The notes: generated from the sequence alone by a model not told the origin. Shown: positions 49,132-58,969, numbered from the stretch's first letter. The stretch is 64,000 bases of DNA from Maridesulfovibrio sp050916235 (GCF_050916235.1 NZ_CP104854.1:3720001-3784000); one strand, 5' to 3'. Made by a program: numbers and translations.

Positions 49132-50793
49132 GTGCCTGAATCCAGAGATGCTATTTTCAAAGAGTACACTGTGAAGCGCAAGCTGGGTGCCGGCGGTTAT
49201 GGAACTGTATATCTGGTCGAGAATGATAAGGGGATTCCTTTTGCCCTGAAGGTGCTGCACAAGGACGTGACCCTCTTTGAACGGGAAGCGCGGGAAACAA
49301 TCGGAATTACCGATCCCCGACTTGTAAAGGTTATTGATTACGGTGAAACCGTGGACGGCGAACCATGTATCCTGATGGAGTATGTTCCCGAAAATCTGGA
49401 GACAGCACTCGATTGGGATAATATTCCAGAAGAACAGGCTGTTGAGCTGTTCAGGGAGATTATGCACGGTTTGCAGACCCTTGAAAACCACGGATTGCTG
49501 CACCGGGACATAAAGCCGGAGAACCTGTTCCTTGCCGGAAACGTGGTCAAGATCGGCGATTTCGGATCTGCCCGGATTACCAGCGGTGAAAGTGTTTCCA
49601 TGTCACAGAATGCGGCCATGACAATCCATTATTCCTCCCCGGAACGCTTTGACACCAGTTACGGGTTCGAGGTGGACCGCTGGGCAGCTGCGGTTATCTT
49701 CTGTCGTATGCTTGGCGGTTATGTGCCGTTCGGCGCTCAGTCCTCTGATCTGCAATCCATCATGAAATCCATCATTCTTGCTCCGCCTGATCTTTCCACC
49801 GTTCCTGACCGGTTCAAGCCGTTTCTTGAAAAGGCATTTGAAAAGAATCCAGCTGACCGGCATGCGGATGTACAGGAAATGCGCGATCATTTTGAAGAAT
49901 GCAGTCGTATGGAATTCGTCTTCTCCGACTTCTCCGATGAAGATGAAGTCTATGAAACCGCAGAGGAAACAGCGGATGAATATGTGGCGGAATCTGAAGA
50001 TCAGGTGGAGTCCGATGAAGCCGAGTACGAATACGGTCTGGAGGTCAACTGGGCCGAGGAACCCGGAGACGGAGAGCAGATAGAGGACCCGGTTACGGGG
50101 CATTATCTGTGGGTATGGGTGGAGTCCAACAGCGGAATAGAATTTGTATGGGTCTGTTCCGGAAAATTCGATATGGGAGATGAGGACGGGTATGAAGATG
50201 AGCAGCCGCTTCATCTTGTAGAGCTGGACGGTTTCTGGATCAGCCGTTACCCGATTACGCAGCGGCAGTGGAAAGCCCTGATGGGTGAAAACCCATCGTA
50301 TTTCCCGGGTGATACAAATCCGGTGGAGTCGGTCTCGTGGTATGATACGCAGCAGTTCATACGCAAACTGTCCGCTGCTACGGACTGGGCTTATACATTT
50401 TCACTTCCAACTGAGGCCCAGTGGGAGTACGCGGCGCGCAGTTGCGGCATGTTCGAGAAATATTCAGGGTCGGACAATGTGAACAGGGTGGCATGGTACA
50501 GCAAAAACAGCCACGATACCACTCATCCTGTCGGTCAGAAAGCCCCCAACGGAATCGGGCTGTATGATATGTCCGGCAATGTATGGGAGTGGTGTGAAGA
50601 CTGGTTCAGCCCCGGTGCTTACGCGGTTCATGCTGCAAAGAATCCCATTACAGTCAGTTACGGGGAGCAACGCTGTGCCCGTGGAGGAAGCTGGGGGCAT
50701 GATGCCGAGTATGCCCGCACTGTCAACAGGTTCGGGCTGGACCCTGAAAGCAAATTCGGGGATCTGGGGTTCCGGTTGGTGCGGGAGCGTTGA
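49132..50793 (+). CDS. Ser/Thr protein kinase fused to a SUMF1/FGE-like domain
   Basis: A 553-residue two-domain protein with a GTG start (GGGGAGAGG upstream). Residues about 8-260 are a eukaryotic-like kinase with all key motifs: GAGGYGTVYLV (P-loop), FALKVL (ATP Lys), LLHRDIKPENL, KIGDFGSARI (DFG) and SSPERFDTSY. An acidic linker of about 55 residues follows (EDEVYETAEETADEY), then a SUMF1/formylglycine-generating-like domain (about 330-553): FDMGDEDGYEDEQPLHLVEL, PTEAQWEYAARS, GNVWEWCEDW and the terminal RGGSWGHDAEYARTVNRFG. SUMF1-like domains often bind or modify peptides; no sulfatase is nearby. The gene converges on a PP2C phosphatase. Confidence 0.9.
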   Translation: MPESRDAIFKEYTVKRKLGAGGYGTVYLVENDKGIPFALKVLHKDVTLFEREARETIGITDPRLVKVIDYGETVDGEPCILMEYVPENLETALDWDNIPEEQAVELFREIMHGLQTLENHGLLHRDIKPENLFLAGNVVKIGDFGSARITSGESVSMSQNAAMTIHYSSPERFDTSYGFEVDRWAAAVIFCRMLGGYVPFGAQSSDLQSIMKSIILAPPDLSTVPDRFKPFLEKAFEKNPADRHADVQEMRDHFEECSRMEFVFSDFSDEDEVYETAEETADEYVAESEDQVESDEAEYEYGLEVNWAEEPGDGEQIEDPVTGHYLWVWVESNSGIEFVWVCSGKFDMGDEDGYEDEQPLHLVELDGFWISRYPITQRQWKALMGENPSYFPGDTNPVESVSWYDTQQFIRKLSAATDWAYTFSLPTEAQWEYAARSCGMFEKYSGSDNVNRVAWYSKNSHDTTHPVGQKAPNGIGLYDMSGNVWEWCEDWFSPGAYAVHAAKNPITVSYGEQRCARGGSWGHDAEYARTVNRFGLDPESKFGDLGFRLVRER

Positions 50794-50889
50794 TTGGAGG
50801 GCTGAGTCCGGATGGTTGCGGATTCCTGCGGTGGGCTTATGCCCGCAGTTCCGTTGCTGTATGTCTTTAGTAATATGGTTTTGCCCCAG

Positions 50890-50914
50890 CTCCTTTAGCC
50901 GCCGGAGTTTTTTT
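50890..50914 (+). terminator. Weak terminator between kinase and phosphatase genes
   Basis: CTCC/GGAG stem with a loop that resembles the intergenic-repeat GCCGCC and then seven Ts. Short stem; it may serve the kinase gene. Confidence 0.45.
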
Positions 50915-50938
50915 AGGGATTTAAGGAAATATGTATGT

Positions 50939-51658
50939 TCAGTAAACCTGCAGGCAGATCCAGCTTACGTTGTCATCAGATTGGTTGGGGATGACTACTT
51001 TACTGATACGTTCCACAACGAATCGGTATGGCTCGTCCTGAAGCATGGTTTCGTGTCCCAGTTCTTCCACTTCTTTCAGTTGCAGGAACTGGTTCAGCCC
51101 GTCCGAGTTGAGCAGGAATATGTCTCCGGGCGATGTCTCGCCTTCGAATCCGAGAAGTTTAATGCCCTTGCCCATTCCCACAAAGGAGAGCAGCTTGTTG
51201 TGGCCGCTGCCGGTCAGGTATTCCCTGTAGGTTTTGCGGCCTATTGAGTACATGGTGAAAGCGAGGTTCTGATCCTCGGTAAGCAGGGCTGTTTTATCTC
51301 TGTTGATGCGGTATATGCGGGTGTCGCCGGTGTGTGCGATGTAGTAGCGGCCTTTTTCCAGCCAGAGAGCGGAACACGTGGCCCCCCGGGTGGACCTTTC
51401 CGATTCCGTGAGCCTGTTGTTTGCCCGGTGCAGGGCGTTCTTTAATCCATCCAGTCTGCTGGCTGAGTCCTGAATGTCGGTATAGGACATTTTGAGCGAA
51501 TTGCGCACTTCCTGCGCTGCCTCTGCCCCACAGCACATGCCGCCCATGCCGTCTATTATGGCGAACAGCGCGTTGTCATCTCCTGTTAGGCACAGCAGGC
51601 GGTCCTGATTTTCATTCCGTATTCCCTGGTGGGTGAACTCTGTATACTCGATTTTCAT
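50939..51658 (-). CDS. PP2C-type Ser/Thr protein phosphatase
   Basis: A 239-residue PPM/PP2C phosphatase, the natural antagonist of eukaryotic-like kinases. Metal-site motifs are intact: ENQDRLL (about residues 17-23), AIIDGMGG (33-40), the ARG-like GATCSALWLEKG, HTGDTRIYRI, and the last acidic pair NQSDDNVSWI near the end. It is the third gene of an operon with the 1039-residue FHA-like protein and the small membrane protein, and its 3' end faces the 3' end of the kinase gene 150 bp away. Confidence 0.92.
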   Translation of the reverse strand: MKIEYTEFTHQGIRNENQDRLLCLTGDDNALFAIIDGMGGMCCGAEAAQEVRNSLKMSYTDIQDSASRLDGLKNALHRANNRLTESERSTRGATCSALWLEKGRYYIAHTGDTRIYRINRDKTALLTEDQNLAFTMYSIGRKTYREYLTGSGHNKLLSFVGMGKGIKLLGFEGETSPGDIFLLNSDGLNQFLQLKEVEELGHETMLQDEPYRFVVERISKVVIPNQSDDNVSWICLQVY

Positions 51659-51674
51659 GACACTGTTTCCTTAT

Positions 51675-52268
51675 TTACCACAGATAGTAGCCCGTTGCCG
51701 CTCCGAAGGCCAGAATGGCGGATAACCGCAGGGATATCCGTGTTCTTTTGGTCAGGTCCATCCTGTATCCGGCTGACGGGATGATGAAAAAGAACACCAG
51801 CAGGAATGCGGCCGCCATCACTCCGAACAGCCAGTTGTTCAGCGGGTCGAGATCTCGCAGTTTGGGGGACCATACCTGATCGCTCCAGATGATGCGGCCC
51901 TGCTGGTCCTCGGCCTTGAGGAACAGCTTTATCCTGACATGCGGCTGCTGGAAGATTCCGCTTTCGTGGATGCTGGATTTCACGTGCAGGGTGTATGTCC
52001 CGTTTGCGGAAAAGTCATACCTGTTGGATGAATCGGCCAGATCGGCCAGCAACATGGATTCCAGTTCCGGGAACGGTCCGGAGACTTCGAGCCGGAGATC
52101 TTCATTGCCGAGCAGGAATATGTTTTCGGTGTTAAGGACCATTACAGCGGACCGGACTGCTTTTTCCAGCAGCTTTGAGCTGCGGATGTCCAGTTCCGCA
52201 TGGGCTGCAACGCAGAATACACAGAACAGCATGGTGGTGAACAGTATGGTGGCTGGCTTTCGTGTCAT
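51675..52268 (-). CDS. Membrane protein with signal anchor, phospho-signalling operon
   Basis: A 197-residue protein of no recognised family. It has an N-terminal signal or anchor (TILFTTMLFCVFCVAAHA), a periplasmic segment of about 110 residues (LDIRSSKLLEKAVRSAVMVL, then YTLHVKSSIHESGIFQQPHV), and two C-terminal membrane helices (LFGVMAAAFLLVFFFIIPSAG and LRLSAILAFGAATGYYLW). The start is one base after the stop of the 1039-residue gene, so the two are co-translated. A role in sensing or in anchoring the kinase/phosphatase pair is possible but unproven. Confidence 0.65.
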   Translation of the reverse strand: MTRKPATILFTTMLFCVFCVAAHAELDIRSSKLLEKAVRSAVMVLNTENIFLLGNEDLRLEVSGPFPELESMLLADLADSSNRYDFSANGTYTLHVKSSIHESGIFQQPHVRIKLFLKAEDQQGRIIWSDQVWSPKLRDLDPLNNWLFGVMAAAFLLVFFFIIPSAGYRMDLTKRTRISLRLSAILAFGAATGYYLW

Positions 52269-52269
52269 G

Positions 52270-55200
52270 TCATTTCACTGCGCTGTTGAAGGTGAATGAA
52301 ACGTTGGTTTCCTTGAGTTTGATGTCGGCTCCGGGTGTGATTTCGCAATTCTCATCCACGCTTTTCAGATGCAGGGTCCTGCCGCTGCGGACCAGCTCAA
52401 ACGGGTGCTGCAGGTGCGGATTTTTTATGTGCCCTGAACTGTCGGGGGCAAATCTGAGGCTGCGGTTGATCAGGATGACGTATTTTACCTGCGAGGAGGA
52501 TCCAACCTGAGAGGCCACATGCGGGGTCAGTACAAGGGCGTCTCGGTCCGCTGCCTCCACACGGCATTTGAAATTTATGCCCAGCTTGAGTTCATCTCCC
52601 GTGCGGAGGGCATGGGACATACTCTTTTTCCCGTTGACCATGAATTCGCCGTCAATGGCTTCAATCGTGGGCACGTCATTTCTGAATGACAGCCGGGCGT
52701 GTTTTTCCTTGATCATGGGGGCGGTTAGAGGAATTGCCTTTCTGTCTTCGGCCGCCTTGCGGTTTCCGAAGAAAGGTTCCTCATTCAGATAGACAAGGTA
52801 TGCTCCCCGGTTGAGAATCTGGAGCAGCATTCTGCCTTCTATTCCGGTCTGCGCGGTGATGATGCTTCTGTAATCCGCAAGGGAGTCGTGTTTCAGGCCG
52901 AGCAGGGTGAGATTGGCCGCTGCCGGAAGGAGTTTTCCTGCCCGGTCCAGTTCATTGGATAGGAATTCAAGCTGACTTAACGACAGGCTTTCCGGCGAAA
53001 GTATGTTCCTGTCTACACCGAGCATGATTTCACGCGCTGTGGCGATGTCCTTCTGCTGGGCTATGGCTGCGGTAAGCTGGGGCAGGTCGGTGCACAGGGC
53101 CGAAGCCTTTTCAATGCAGGCAGCCGCTTCCGGCAGACGCATCTTTTCCAGTTCCATGAGAGCGAACCGGGCCTGTTGGACCGCATCTTCCAGCTTCTGT
53201 TCAAGGTTGGAGATATGCAACGGGTCGGATTCTGCAAAGTCCGGGTACTCCCGGTCCAGATTTTCCACAGGTAGGCGTTTCATTTTTGCGTGCAGCCTGC
53301 GGGCTCCATAAAGCTCCCTGTTGCCGGCTTTCTGCAAGTATGTATTGTGCAGGGCAGTTGCAACCGCATTGAGTTCGCCGGACATGAGCGGGTGCGTTCC
53401 GTGATTCTCCAATGACTCCAGAACCACAGCCTGATCCAGCAGGCCAGCCGTATCAGCTCCGTATTCCTTGCGAAGTTCTGAAATGGTTTTAATCTCGTTG
53501 CGGATGGACCGTTCTTTCTTAACCTCATCAAGCCGTTCACTGATCAGTGGTGAATCCCTGAAGGATTCCGCCAGTTGCGCGAGCCCGTCCCTCATTTCGG
53601 CCAGTTCCGCATCCGTTATCCCGGACAGAGGATACGGGTCGGTGGAAACCGGTTCCGGAAGGATTGCCAGCGCCTGACTGTTGTAGAGGGCCGCATCGGA
53701 TCGGGCTTCTTCCAGAAGGGGCAGGGCTTCCGCTCCCAGTTTACGGTCCGTGACAGTGGAAAGGGTGCTTATTGCCCGGGTCAGCTTGTGTTCGGCCAGA
53801 TGCTGCCTGCCGTTTTCAAGGGCCAGTGCCTGGGTCTGGTATTCACGGCGGACCTCATCCAGTCGGCTGCCGGATGCCGCGTCTGCCGGTGAAAGCACCA
53901 GCAGTTCCTGCAGGCAGCGCTGCTCGGCGTGCAGGTCGAGCTCCTTGCGGGCCCGGGATGCTTCCAGCCGCAGCCGTGCTCCCTGCAGGGCGTTGATCCT
54001 TTCTCCAGCTTTCCGGCCGATGTTGCCGGTATCGGACTGGCTGATCCGTTCCAGCTTTTCAATGTGGGCGGTCAGGGCAACTGGGTCGAGGTCGTGGTAC
54101 GGGGTGTTGATGACGGCAAGCTGTGCGGCCAGCCGGTTGCTCCTTTCGGTTCTCAGGAGGGCCAGTTGGGAACCCTCGTATGCGCCGACTTCTATGCACA
54201 GGGCTTCCAGCAGTTCCTTTTCGGTCTGGATGTCATGCACGGTTGAGCGCACTTTTTCTATCCTTTCCCGCAGGGCCGCTCTGCGCCGGGGTTCATCGGC
54301 GGAATATAGGGAGCAGGTGGCATGGTCGAAGCGGGTCAGTTCTGCTATGGCCTCGTCGAACCTGAGGGAGGAGGTCTTTTCGTTGATTCTGGAGCGGTTG
54401 GATTCGAAACAGTCCCGGAAAACGGCCTTGAGAACCGGGTATTCCGCAAGGTTGGAAAAACCGGATGCGAAATGTGAAGCAAGGACAAACCGGGTGAACC
54501 ATTCTACGGCCTCATCCGGCCCCATTGTCTCTCTGGTCTGCAGGGTCTTGTTGACGAGGAATGCCTTGGCCTCGTTCTGGAATTCCTGTTCTAGCCTGCG
54601 TGCTTCGGGCATGTCCGGGTTGAACCTGACGAATTCACGGATGTCGGCCCGCAATTCTTCCAGTTCTTCTAAGCTGATGTGGGCGGTCCCGCTGCTCAGG
54701 TGCTGCACTCTGCGGTAGAGCGATTTGCCGTCCAGAAGGGTGCGCCTTCTCCTTTCCTCGATCTTCAGCTTGAGGAGGTTCAGTTCTGACGAAAGGTCCT
54801 TTATGTTCTCTAGTTCGGTTCCATATGATTCGACCAGCTCATCAAGATACGCTCCCGCCTCGTCGTATCTGCCGTGTTCAATGAGAAATTCGATCTGACC
54901 TTTTTTCTTCAGGATGTGCTGGTCCCTTCTGGTCCTGATTCCTTCATATTCTTCAATGATCTGCTCCATCCTTTTCCGCAGGTCCGTGTTTGAGTCCAGA
55001 TACCTTATTTCCTGCTGCCAGCGGCTGGCCGCAGGTCCTGAACGTCCGGTGTTGGAAAGGTCGTCCAGAATCTTGCGGACTTCTTCACAGAACTGTTCCT
55101 CCAGTGCCGCCTTGTCCTTGTGCCCTATGTGGGTCCAGATGTTGCTACCGAAGATCATGCATGCTTCGGCAATGGACCCCTGCCTGTTATCGAGAATTTT

Positions 55201-55389
55201 CCGGACCCTGTTCATGCAGTAGGTAATGGCCGGGACCTCCACTTCCGCGGCACGGTTGGCCTTGCCGAATCTGAGTTTCAGCCATTCCGGGCTGCCCACA
55301 AGCTCGTTGACGGCATCATAGTTGTCGTTGCTCAGGTGTTTCCTGAACAGGTCGAAAAGCTCAATAAAGGGGTCCTTTCCAGTAAACAT
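52270..55389 (-). CDS. 1039-residue coiled-coil protein with C-terminal FHA-like domain
   Basis: A long protein that is mostly alpha-helical and charged (residues about 60-870) with Leu/Glu heptads, no membrane segments and no signal peptide. The C-terminal region (about 880-1039) resembles FHA phosphothreonine-binding domains: IKEKHARLSFRNDVPTIEA, then DGEFMVNGKKS...LRTGDELKLG, the S/H and N positions that form the pocket, followed by a second beta-sandwich-like segment (residues 960-1039). It heads an operon with the small membrane protein and PP2C genes. It could recruit phosphorylated partners of the nearby kinase. Confidence 0.72.
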   Translation of the reverse strand: MFTGKDPFIELFDLFRKHLSNDNYDAVNELVGSPEWLKLRFGKANRAAEVEVPAITYCMNRVRKILDNRQGSIAEACMIFGSNIWTHIGHKDKAALEEQFCEEVRKILDDLSNTGRSGPAASRWQQEIRYLDSNTDLRKRMEQIIEEYEGIRTRRDQHILKKKGQIEFLIEHGRYDEAGAYLDELVESYGTELENIKDLSSELNLLKLKIEERRRRTLLDGKSLYRRVQHLSSGTAHISLEELEELRADIREFVRFNPDMPEARRLEQEFQNEAKAFLVNKTLQTRETMGPDEAVEWFTRFVLASHFASGFSNLAEYPVLKAVFRDCFESNRSRINEKTSSLRFDEAIAELTRFDHATCSLYSADEPRRRAALRERIEKVRSTVHDIQTEKELLEALCIEVGAYEGSQLALLRTERSNRLAAQLAVINTPYHDLDPVALTAHIEKLERISQSDTGNIGRKAGERINALQGARLRLEASRARKELDLHAEQRCLQELLVLSPADAASGSRLDEVRREYQTQALALENGRQHLAEHKLTRAISTLSTVTDRKLGAEALPLLEEARSDAALYNSQALAILPEPVSTDPYPLSGITDAELAEMRDGLAQLAESFRDSPLISERLDEVKKERSIRNEIKTISELRKEYGADTAGLLDQAVVLESLENHGTHPLMSGELNAVATALHNTYLQKAGNRELYGARRLHAKMKRLPVENLDREYPDFAESDPLHISNLEQKLEDAVQQARFALMELEKMRLPEAAACIEKASALCTDLPQLTAAIAQQKDIATAREIMLGVDRNILSPESLSLSQLEFLSNELDRAGKLLPAAANLTLLGLKHDSLADYRSIITAQTGIEGRMLLQILNRGAYLVYLNEEPFFGNRKAAEDRKAIPLTAPMIKEKHARLSFRNDVPTIEAIDGEFMVNGKKSMSHALRTGDELKLGINFKCRVEAADRDALVLTPHVASQVGSSSQVKYVILINRSLRFAPDSSGHIKNPHLQHPFELVRSGRTLHLKSVDENCEITPGADIKLKETNVSFTFNSAVK

Positions 55390-55616
55390 GCGAGGTCTCC
55401 AGACCGGTACGGTTTGAACGGTATTCTACTTAGATCAAGTATATACTGTTATATCGGCTGGGTAAACACGGAAAGGTAAAATGCGTGAGGTTCATATGGA
55501 TTGGGGCTCTTCAATGAATATTTTTTATCCTCCATCCGAAAAATATTTCTCCGGACTCCTGTGTGGTGTATACTCTCTGCAAAATATGCAGACCGCTTCC
55601 ATAAGGAGGAGCCGCT

Positions 55617-56633
55617 ATGAAGACGTTTCGGGTTTCATGTCAGGGTATGGACAATGCTTTCAGGGGCAACGGGTCATATGATGAGCTTGAGCTTGGCGAA
55701 ATGAATGAAGATCAGCTTTATGATTCCTTCAGGAAATTTATGGAAGCGGTAATGCCTGAAGGAGATGATGTCTGTCCTCCGGGGCTTTACGTGGCTGCCG
55801 ATGGCAAGGATTACATTTTCTATCTCGATGGGACGGACATTGTTTGTGAAAATATCGAGGCAAAGCTTTCGCCCATAGAGGCGGTCAATCTTGTTTCAGG
55901 CGTTACCGACAGGAAGCAGGTAGCGGAGGAAGCTGCTGCTCAATCCGGCAGTTCCGGTTCGCGGTCCGGGGCTAAGTCGCTTGCATGGGGAACCGACTAT
56001 CCCGGCATACAGGGCATGAGGCCGGTGCGTCGCTTTGATCTGTCTCCCACGGACAAGGATCAGCACAGCCGTTTCAACGTGAACACCTCGTCAGAGCAGC
56101 CGCATGTAACTTTGTCTGTTTATAAGTCTGAATACACCGGCGGGTTTGCAAAGGGCATTTACGCCTTCAGCATTCTGTGTTTTGTGCTTGCTGTCGGCCT
56201 GCTTGCAATGCGCGATTCGGTTGGAATTGCGTTTGTTATAGTTGCACTGGTGTTGGCCGTTGCAGGGTTTATGTTAAACCGGCGGTGGGGCAGGACTTTG
56301 CTTCGGGTCGGTTTCGATTGGGCCGCTAACGCTCTCTGGATGAAGCTGGACTCGGATAAAGAGGCGGCCATGATAGAGAATGCAAACTGCATCAAGGAGT
56401 TCTGCGTTTCAGCCCATGACGAGTTGCGGAAAAGCAGGATCAGCATGGATCCTTCAGACCATTTGAACAACCCGTTTTCTTCCATGATCAGGCACTCCTA
56501 TACAGAGAAGAGTTTTTTTATTCTGGCGGTTTATTCAAATAACACAAGTCGCATCGTACATGATTTCAAAAACAGGAAGGAAGCTGATGCCGCCTGCGAA
56601 AGGCTAAATTCATTCCTGCGGCACAACGGTTGA
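55617..56633 (+). CDS. Hypothetical membrane protein near the phospho-signalling island
   Basis: A 338-residue protein with no recognised family. The ATG follows AGGAGG. The N-terminal 175 residues are soluble and acidic with low-complexity Ser/Gly/Arg (QSGSSGSRSGAKSLAWG); two adjacent membrane helices follow (about 183-223; SILCFVLAVGLLAMRDSVGI, then VALVLAVAGFML), then a cytoplasmic helical part containing MDPSDHLNNPFSSMIRHSYT. It is divergent from the 1039-residue gene (227 bp apart), and this layout suggests a shared regulatory region. The role is unknown; a link to the kinase/FHA group is by position only. Confidence 0.65.
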   Translation: MKTFRVSCQGMDNAFRGNGSYDELELGEMNEDQLYDSFRKFMEAVMPEGDDVCPPGLYVAADGKDYIFYLDGTDIVCENIEAKLSPIEAVNLVSGVTDRKQVAEEAAAQSGSSGSRSGAKSLAWGTDYPGIQGMRPVRRFDLSPTDKDQHSRFNVNTSSEQPHVTLSVYKSEYTGGFAKGIYAFSILCFVLAVGLLAMRDSVGIAFVIVALVLAVAGFMLNRRWGRTLLRVGFDWAANALWMKLDSDKEAAMIENANCIKEFCVSAHDELRKSRISMDPSDHLNNPFSSMIRHSYTEKSFFILAVYSNNTSRIVHDFKNRKEADAACERLNSFLRHNG

Positions 56634-56725
56634 TGTACTGATAACGAAATGCGCAGGTGGCAGTTTGATTGTACGATAAACATTGTGAACAGCGCAGTGG
56701 CGAATCCTTAATAAAAGGATTTCAG

Positions 56726-56756
56726 GCCCCCGGAACAATTTCCGGGGGCTTTTTTT
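56726..56756 (+). terminator. Strong intrinsic terminator
   Basis: GCCCCCGGAA and TTCCGGGGGC arms with CAAT loop, followed by seven Ts; 92 bp after the stop of the 338-residue membrane protein gene. Confidence 0.93.
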
Positions 56757-57377
56757 GCACTAGATTAATTCCTATCTGTCAATAATATACTGTAGTATCA
56801 GTGTCTTAAGTGTGTGGTTTCCTGCTCTTTCACGCTGTTGCTGAAGGCATTTGGTAGAAAGCTTCGCATCGGGGATACTTACCTCAAGAAGAAAAAGGGC
56901 GCTGACTATTCTTTCACCACTTCTTAGGTAACGGTCATGTACAGATGACTTCTTCCGTAGATCTTCTGTTCTGTTTTTTACCTTTGATGCGGATTGCCCT
57001 TACGAATTTTTGCCCCGGTACGGTAATTCCCTTGTGCAGCCTGAATGAGACCTTTGTCTTGCCGATACCCACTTGGGCAGGAATCTGTTTTTAGAACATT
57101 AACTCATTGATAAAGTTTGTACTCTGGAATGCAGGTAGTTGAGGCTAAAATGCAGGGCGCGATATTGCGTGTTAATTAATCTGCATTTCCGTCAGAACGA
57201 GCGTTCAATCACGTAGCAATCCATCCGTTGGAATTAATTAAAAAATACTGATCGCGAAAAAAAAAGGATTCATACTTCGAAAATGGCAATATTGAAATAA
57301 AATGTTGACAAAAATGTAATGTATTGCTTAAGAGCAAAAGCGCTCATTTATTCAATCTTTAACTTTCAGGAATGGTT
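56757..57377. other. Long intergenic region without a clear gene
   Basis: About 620 bp. On the minus strand a roughly 45-codon frame ending near 56940 starts from a GTG and reads basic and coding-like (KVSFRLHKGITVPGQKFVRA), but it has no recognisable partner or upstream ribosome site, so it may be a decayed gene. The last 100 bp are AT-rich with a TTGACA (57303) that could be the sstT promoter. Confidence 0.5.
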
Positions 57378-58625
57378 ATGAATCAGATATCAGAAGTATT
57401 TAAAAAGATCGCTTCAGGCAGTCTGGTACTGCAGATCGTGATTGGCATTCTTGCAGGTGTTTGCCTGGCTGTTTTTTCTCCTGACGCAGCAAACTCTGTC
57501 GGAATTTTCGGCAGCCTGTTCGTCAAGGCCCTTAAAGCGGTCGCTCCGATCCTTGTTTTCGTGATCGTTGCTTCCTCCATTGCCAACCAGAAGAAGGGCG
57601 CTCACACCAACATGCGCTCCATCATCACCCTCTATCTGGTGGGAACCTTCATGGCTGCTCTGGTTGCTGTATGCATGAGCTTCCTTTTCCCCACCACAAT
57701 GACTCTGGTTGCAACTGACACCAGCGTAGCTCCCCCCAACGGAATCGGTGAAGTCCTTAACACTCTTCTCTTCAAGATCGTGGACAACCCCGTTAATGCA
57801 CTTTCCACCGGTAACTTCATCGGCATTCTTGCATGGGCCATTGCTCTGGGCTTCTTTTTCCAGCACACCGGAGAAGCAACCAAGACCATGCTTTCCGACA
57901 TTGCTGACGGCGTTTCCGGCATCGTTAAGCTGGTAATCCGCTTTGCTCCCATCGGTATTTTCGGTCTCGTAGCCCAGACCATCGCAACCACCGGATTTTC
58001 TGCCCTTGCAGGCTACAGCCACTTGATCATGGTACTGCTTGCTTCCATGGGCATCATCGCATTCGTGGTAAACCCGGCCATTTCCTGGTTCGTTACCCGT
58101 CAGAATCCCTATCCGCTGGTGTTCACCTGTCTGAAAGTCAGTGGTATCACTGCATTTTTTACCCGCAGTTCCGCAGCCAACATTCCTGTGAATATGGACC
58201 TCTGCAAACGCCTCAACCTGCATGAAGATACTTATTCTGTGTCCATTCCCCTCGGCGCGACTGTAAATATGGGCGGTGCCGCAATCACCATCACCGTTAT
58301 GACCCTTGCAGCTGTCCATACTCTGGGCATTCAGGTTGACCTTGCAACTGCTCTGCTGCTCAGCCTTATCGCTTCCATTTCCGCATGCGGTGCTTCCGGT
58401 GTTGCCGGCGGTTCCCTGCTGCTGATCCCCCTTGCATGCAGCCTTTTCGGTGTATCCAACGAGATCTCCATGGAAGTTGTTGCTGCCGGCTTCATCATCG
58501 GCGTGATTCAGGATTCCGCTGAAACCGCGCTGAACAGCTCCACTGACGTTCTGTTCACCGCCAGCGCCGATATCGCTGCACGCAACGCTGCCGGAGAAAC
58601 TGTTGATTCTCCCGTAAGCATATAG
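57378..58625 (+). CDS. sstT: Sodium-dependent serine/threonine symporter (SstT)
   Basis: A 415-residue member of the dicarboxylate/amino acid:cation symporter family, matching SstT, which imports serine and threonine with sodium. The start at 57378 (MNQISEVFKKIASG) is chosen over an ATG two codons earlier because AGGA is properly spaced. It is hydrophobic with re-entrant loops; landmark stretches are SGITAFFTRSSAANIPVNMDLC (about residues 255-276), ATVNMGGAAITITVM, ACGASGVAGGSLLLIPLAC and DSAETALNSSTDVLFTA. SstT-specific features (TRSSAANIPVN) make this clearer than a generic family call. A terminator follows. Confidence 0.95.
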   Translation: MNQISEVFKKIASGSLVLQIVIGILAGVCLAVFSPDAANSVGIFGSLFVKALKAVAPILVFVIVASSIANQKKGAHTNMRSIITLYLVGTFMAALVAVCMSFLFPTTMTLVATDTSVAPPNGIGEVLNTLLFKIVDNPVNALSTGNFIGILAWAIALGFFFQHTGEATKTMLSDIADGVSGIVKLVIRFAPIGIFGLVAQTIATTGFSALAGYSHLIMVLLASMGIIAFVVNPAISWFVTRQNPYPLVFTCLKVSGITAFFTRSSAANIPVNMDLCKRLNLHEDTYSVSIPLGATVNMGGAAITITVMTLAAVHTLGIQVDLATALLLSLIASISACGASGVAGGSLLLIPLACSLFGVSNEISMEVVAAGFIIGVIQDSAETALNSSTDVLFTASADIAARNAAGETVDSPVSI

Positions 58626-58969
58626 TCACTTAGTACATATTCTTTTCCGCTTGATTCAGGCCGTTCTGCGAGAGCAGGGCGGCCTTTTTCTTTGGGCTGT
58701 GATGACTGTCTGCATACCGTTGATGGGGGCGAAACTGATTATAATCTTTGGATTTGCCGGACAATAATGTTCAAAATACAACAATCTTGCCACAAAAATG
58801 TCATAATGTATTGACCTGAAGTGTTCATTTGGATACTTTTGATTCGAAATAATTTTCGGAAACGATCATTTTTTTCGAGTGGTGTTTTCATAAGTGCTTG
58901 AATGAATTAATGGCCGGCAGCTAGCCTGTGGATTGTTTGCTTTATGCCGCCGGTTCAGAGGGGTGTGTG
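58626..58969. other. Intergenic region between sstT and the chemoreceptor gene
   Basis: Contains the sstT terminator (58658-58689) and then AT-rich DNA that must hold the chemoreceptor promoter; no reading frame of interest. Confidence 0.6.
58658..58689 (+). terminator. Intrinsic terminator after sstT
   Basis: AGGCCGTTCTGC and GCAGGGCGGCCT arms (two wobble pairs), GAGA loop, then TTTTT. Confidence 0.85.

Noticed and set aside
49132..50793. Diversity-generating retroelement target (C-type-lectin-like SUMF1 domain)
   Set aside because: No reverse transcriptase or template repeat is present in the window.
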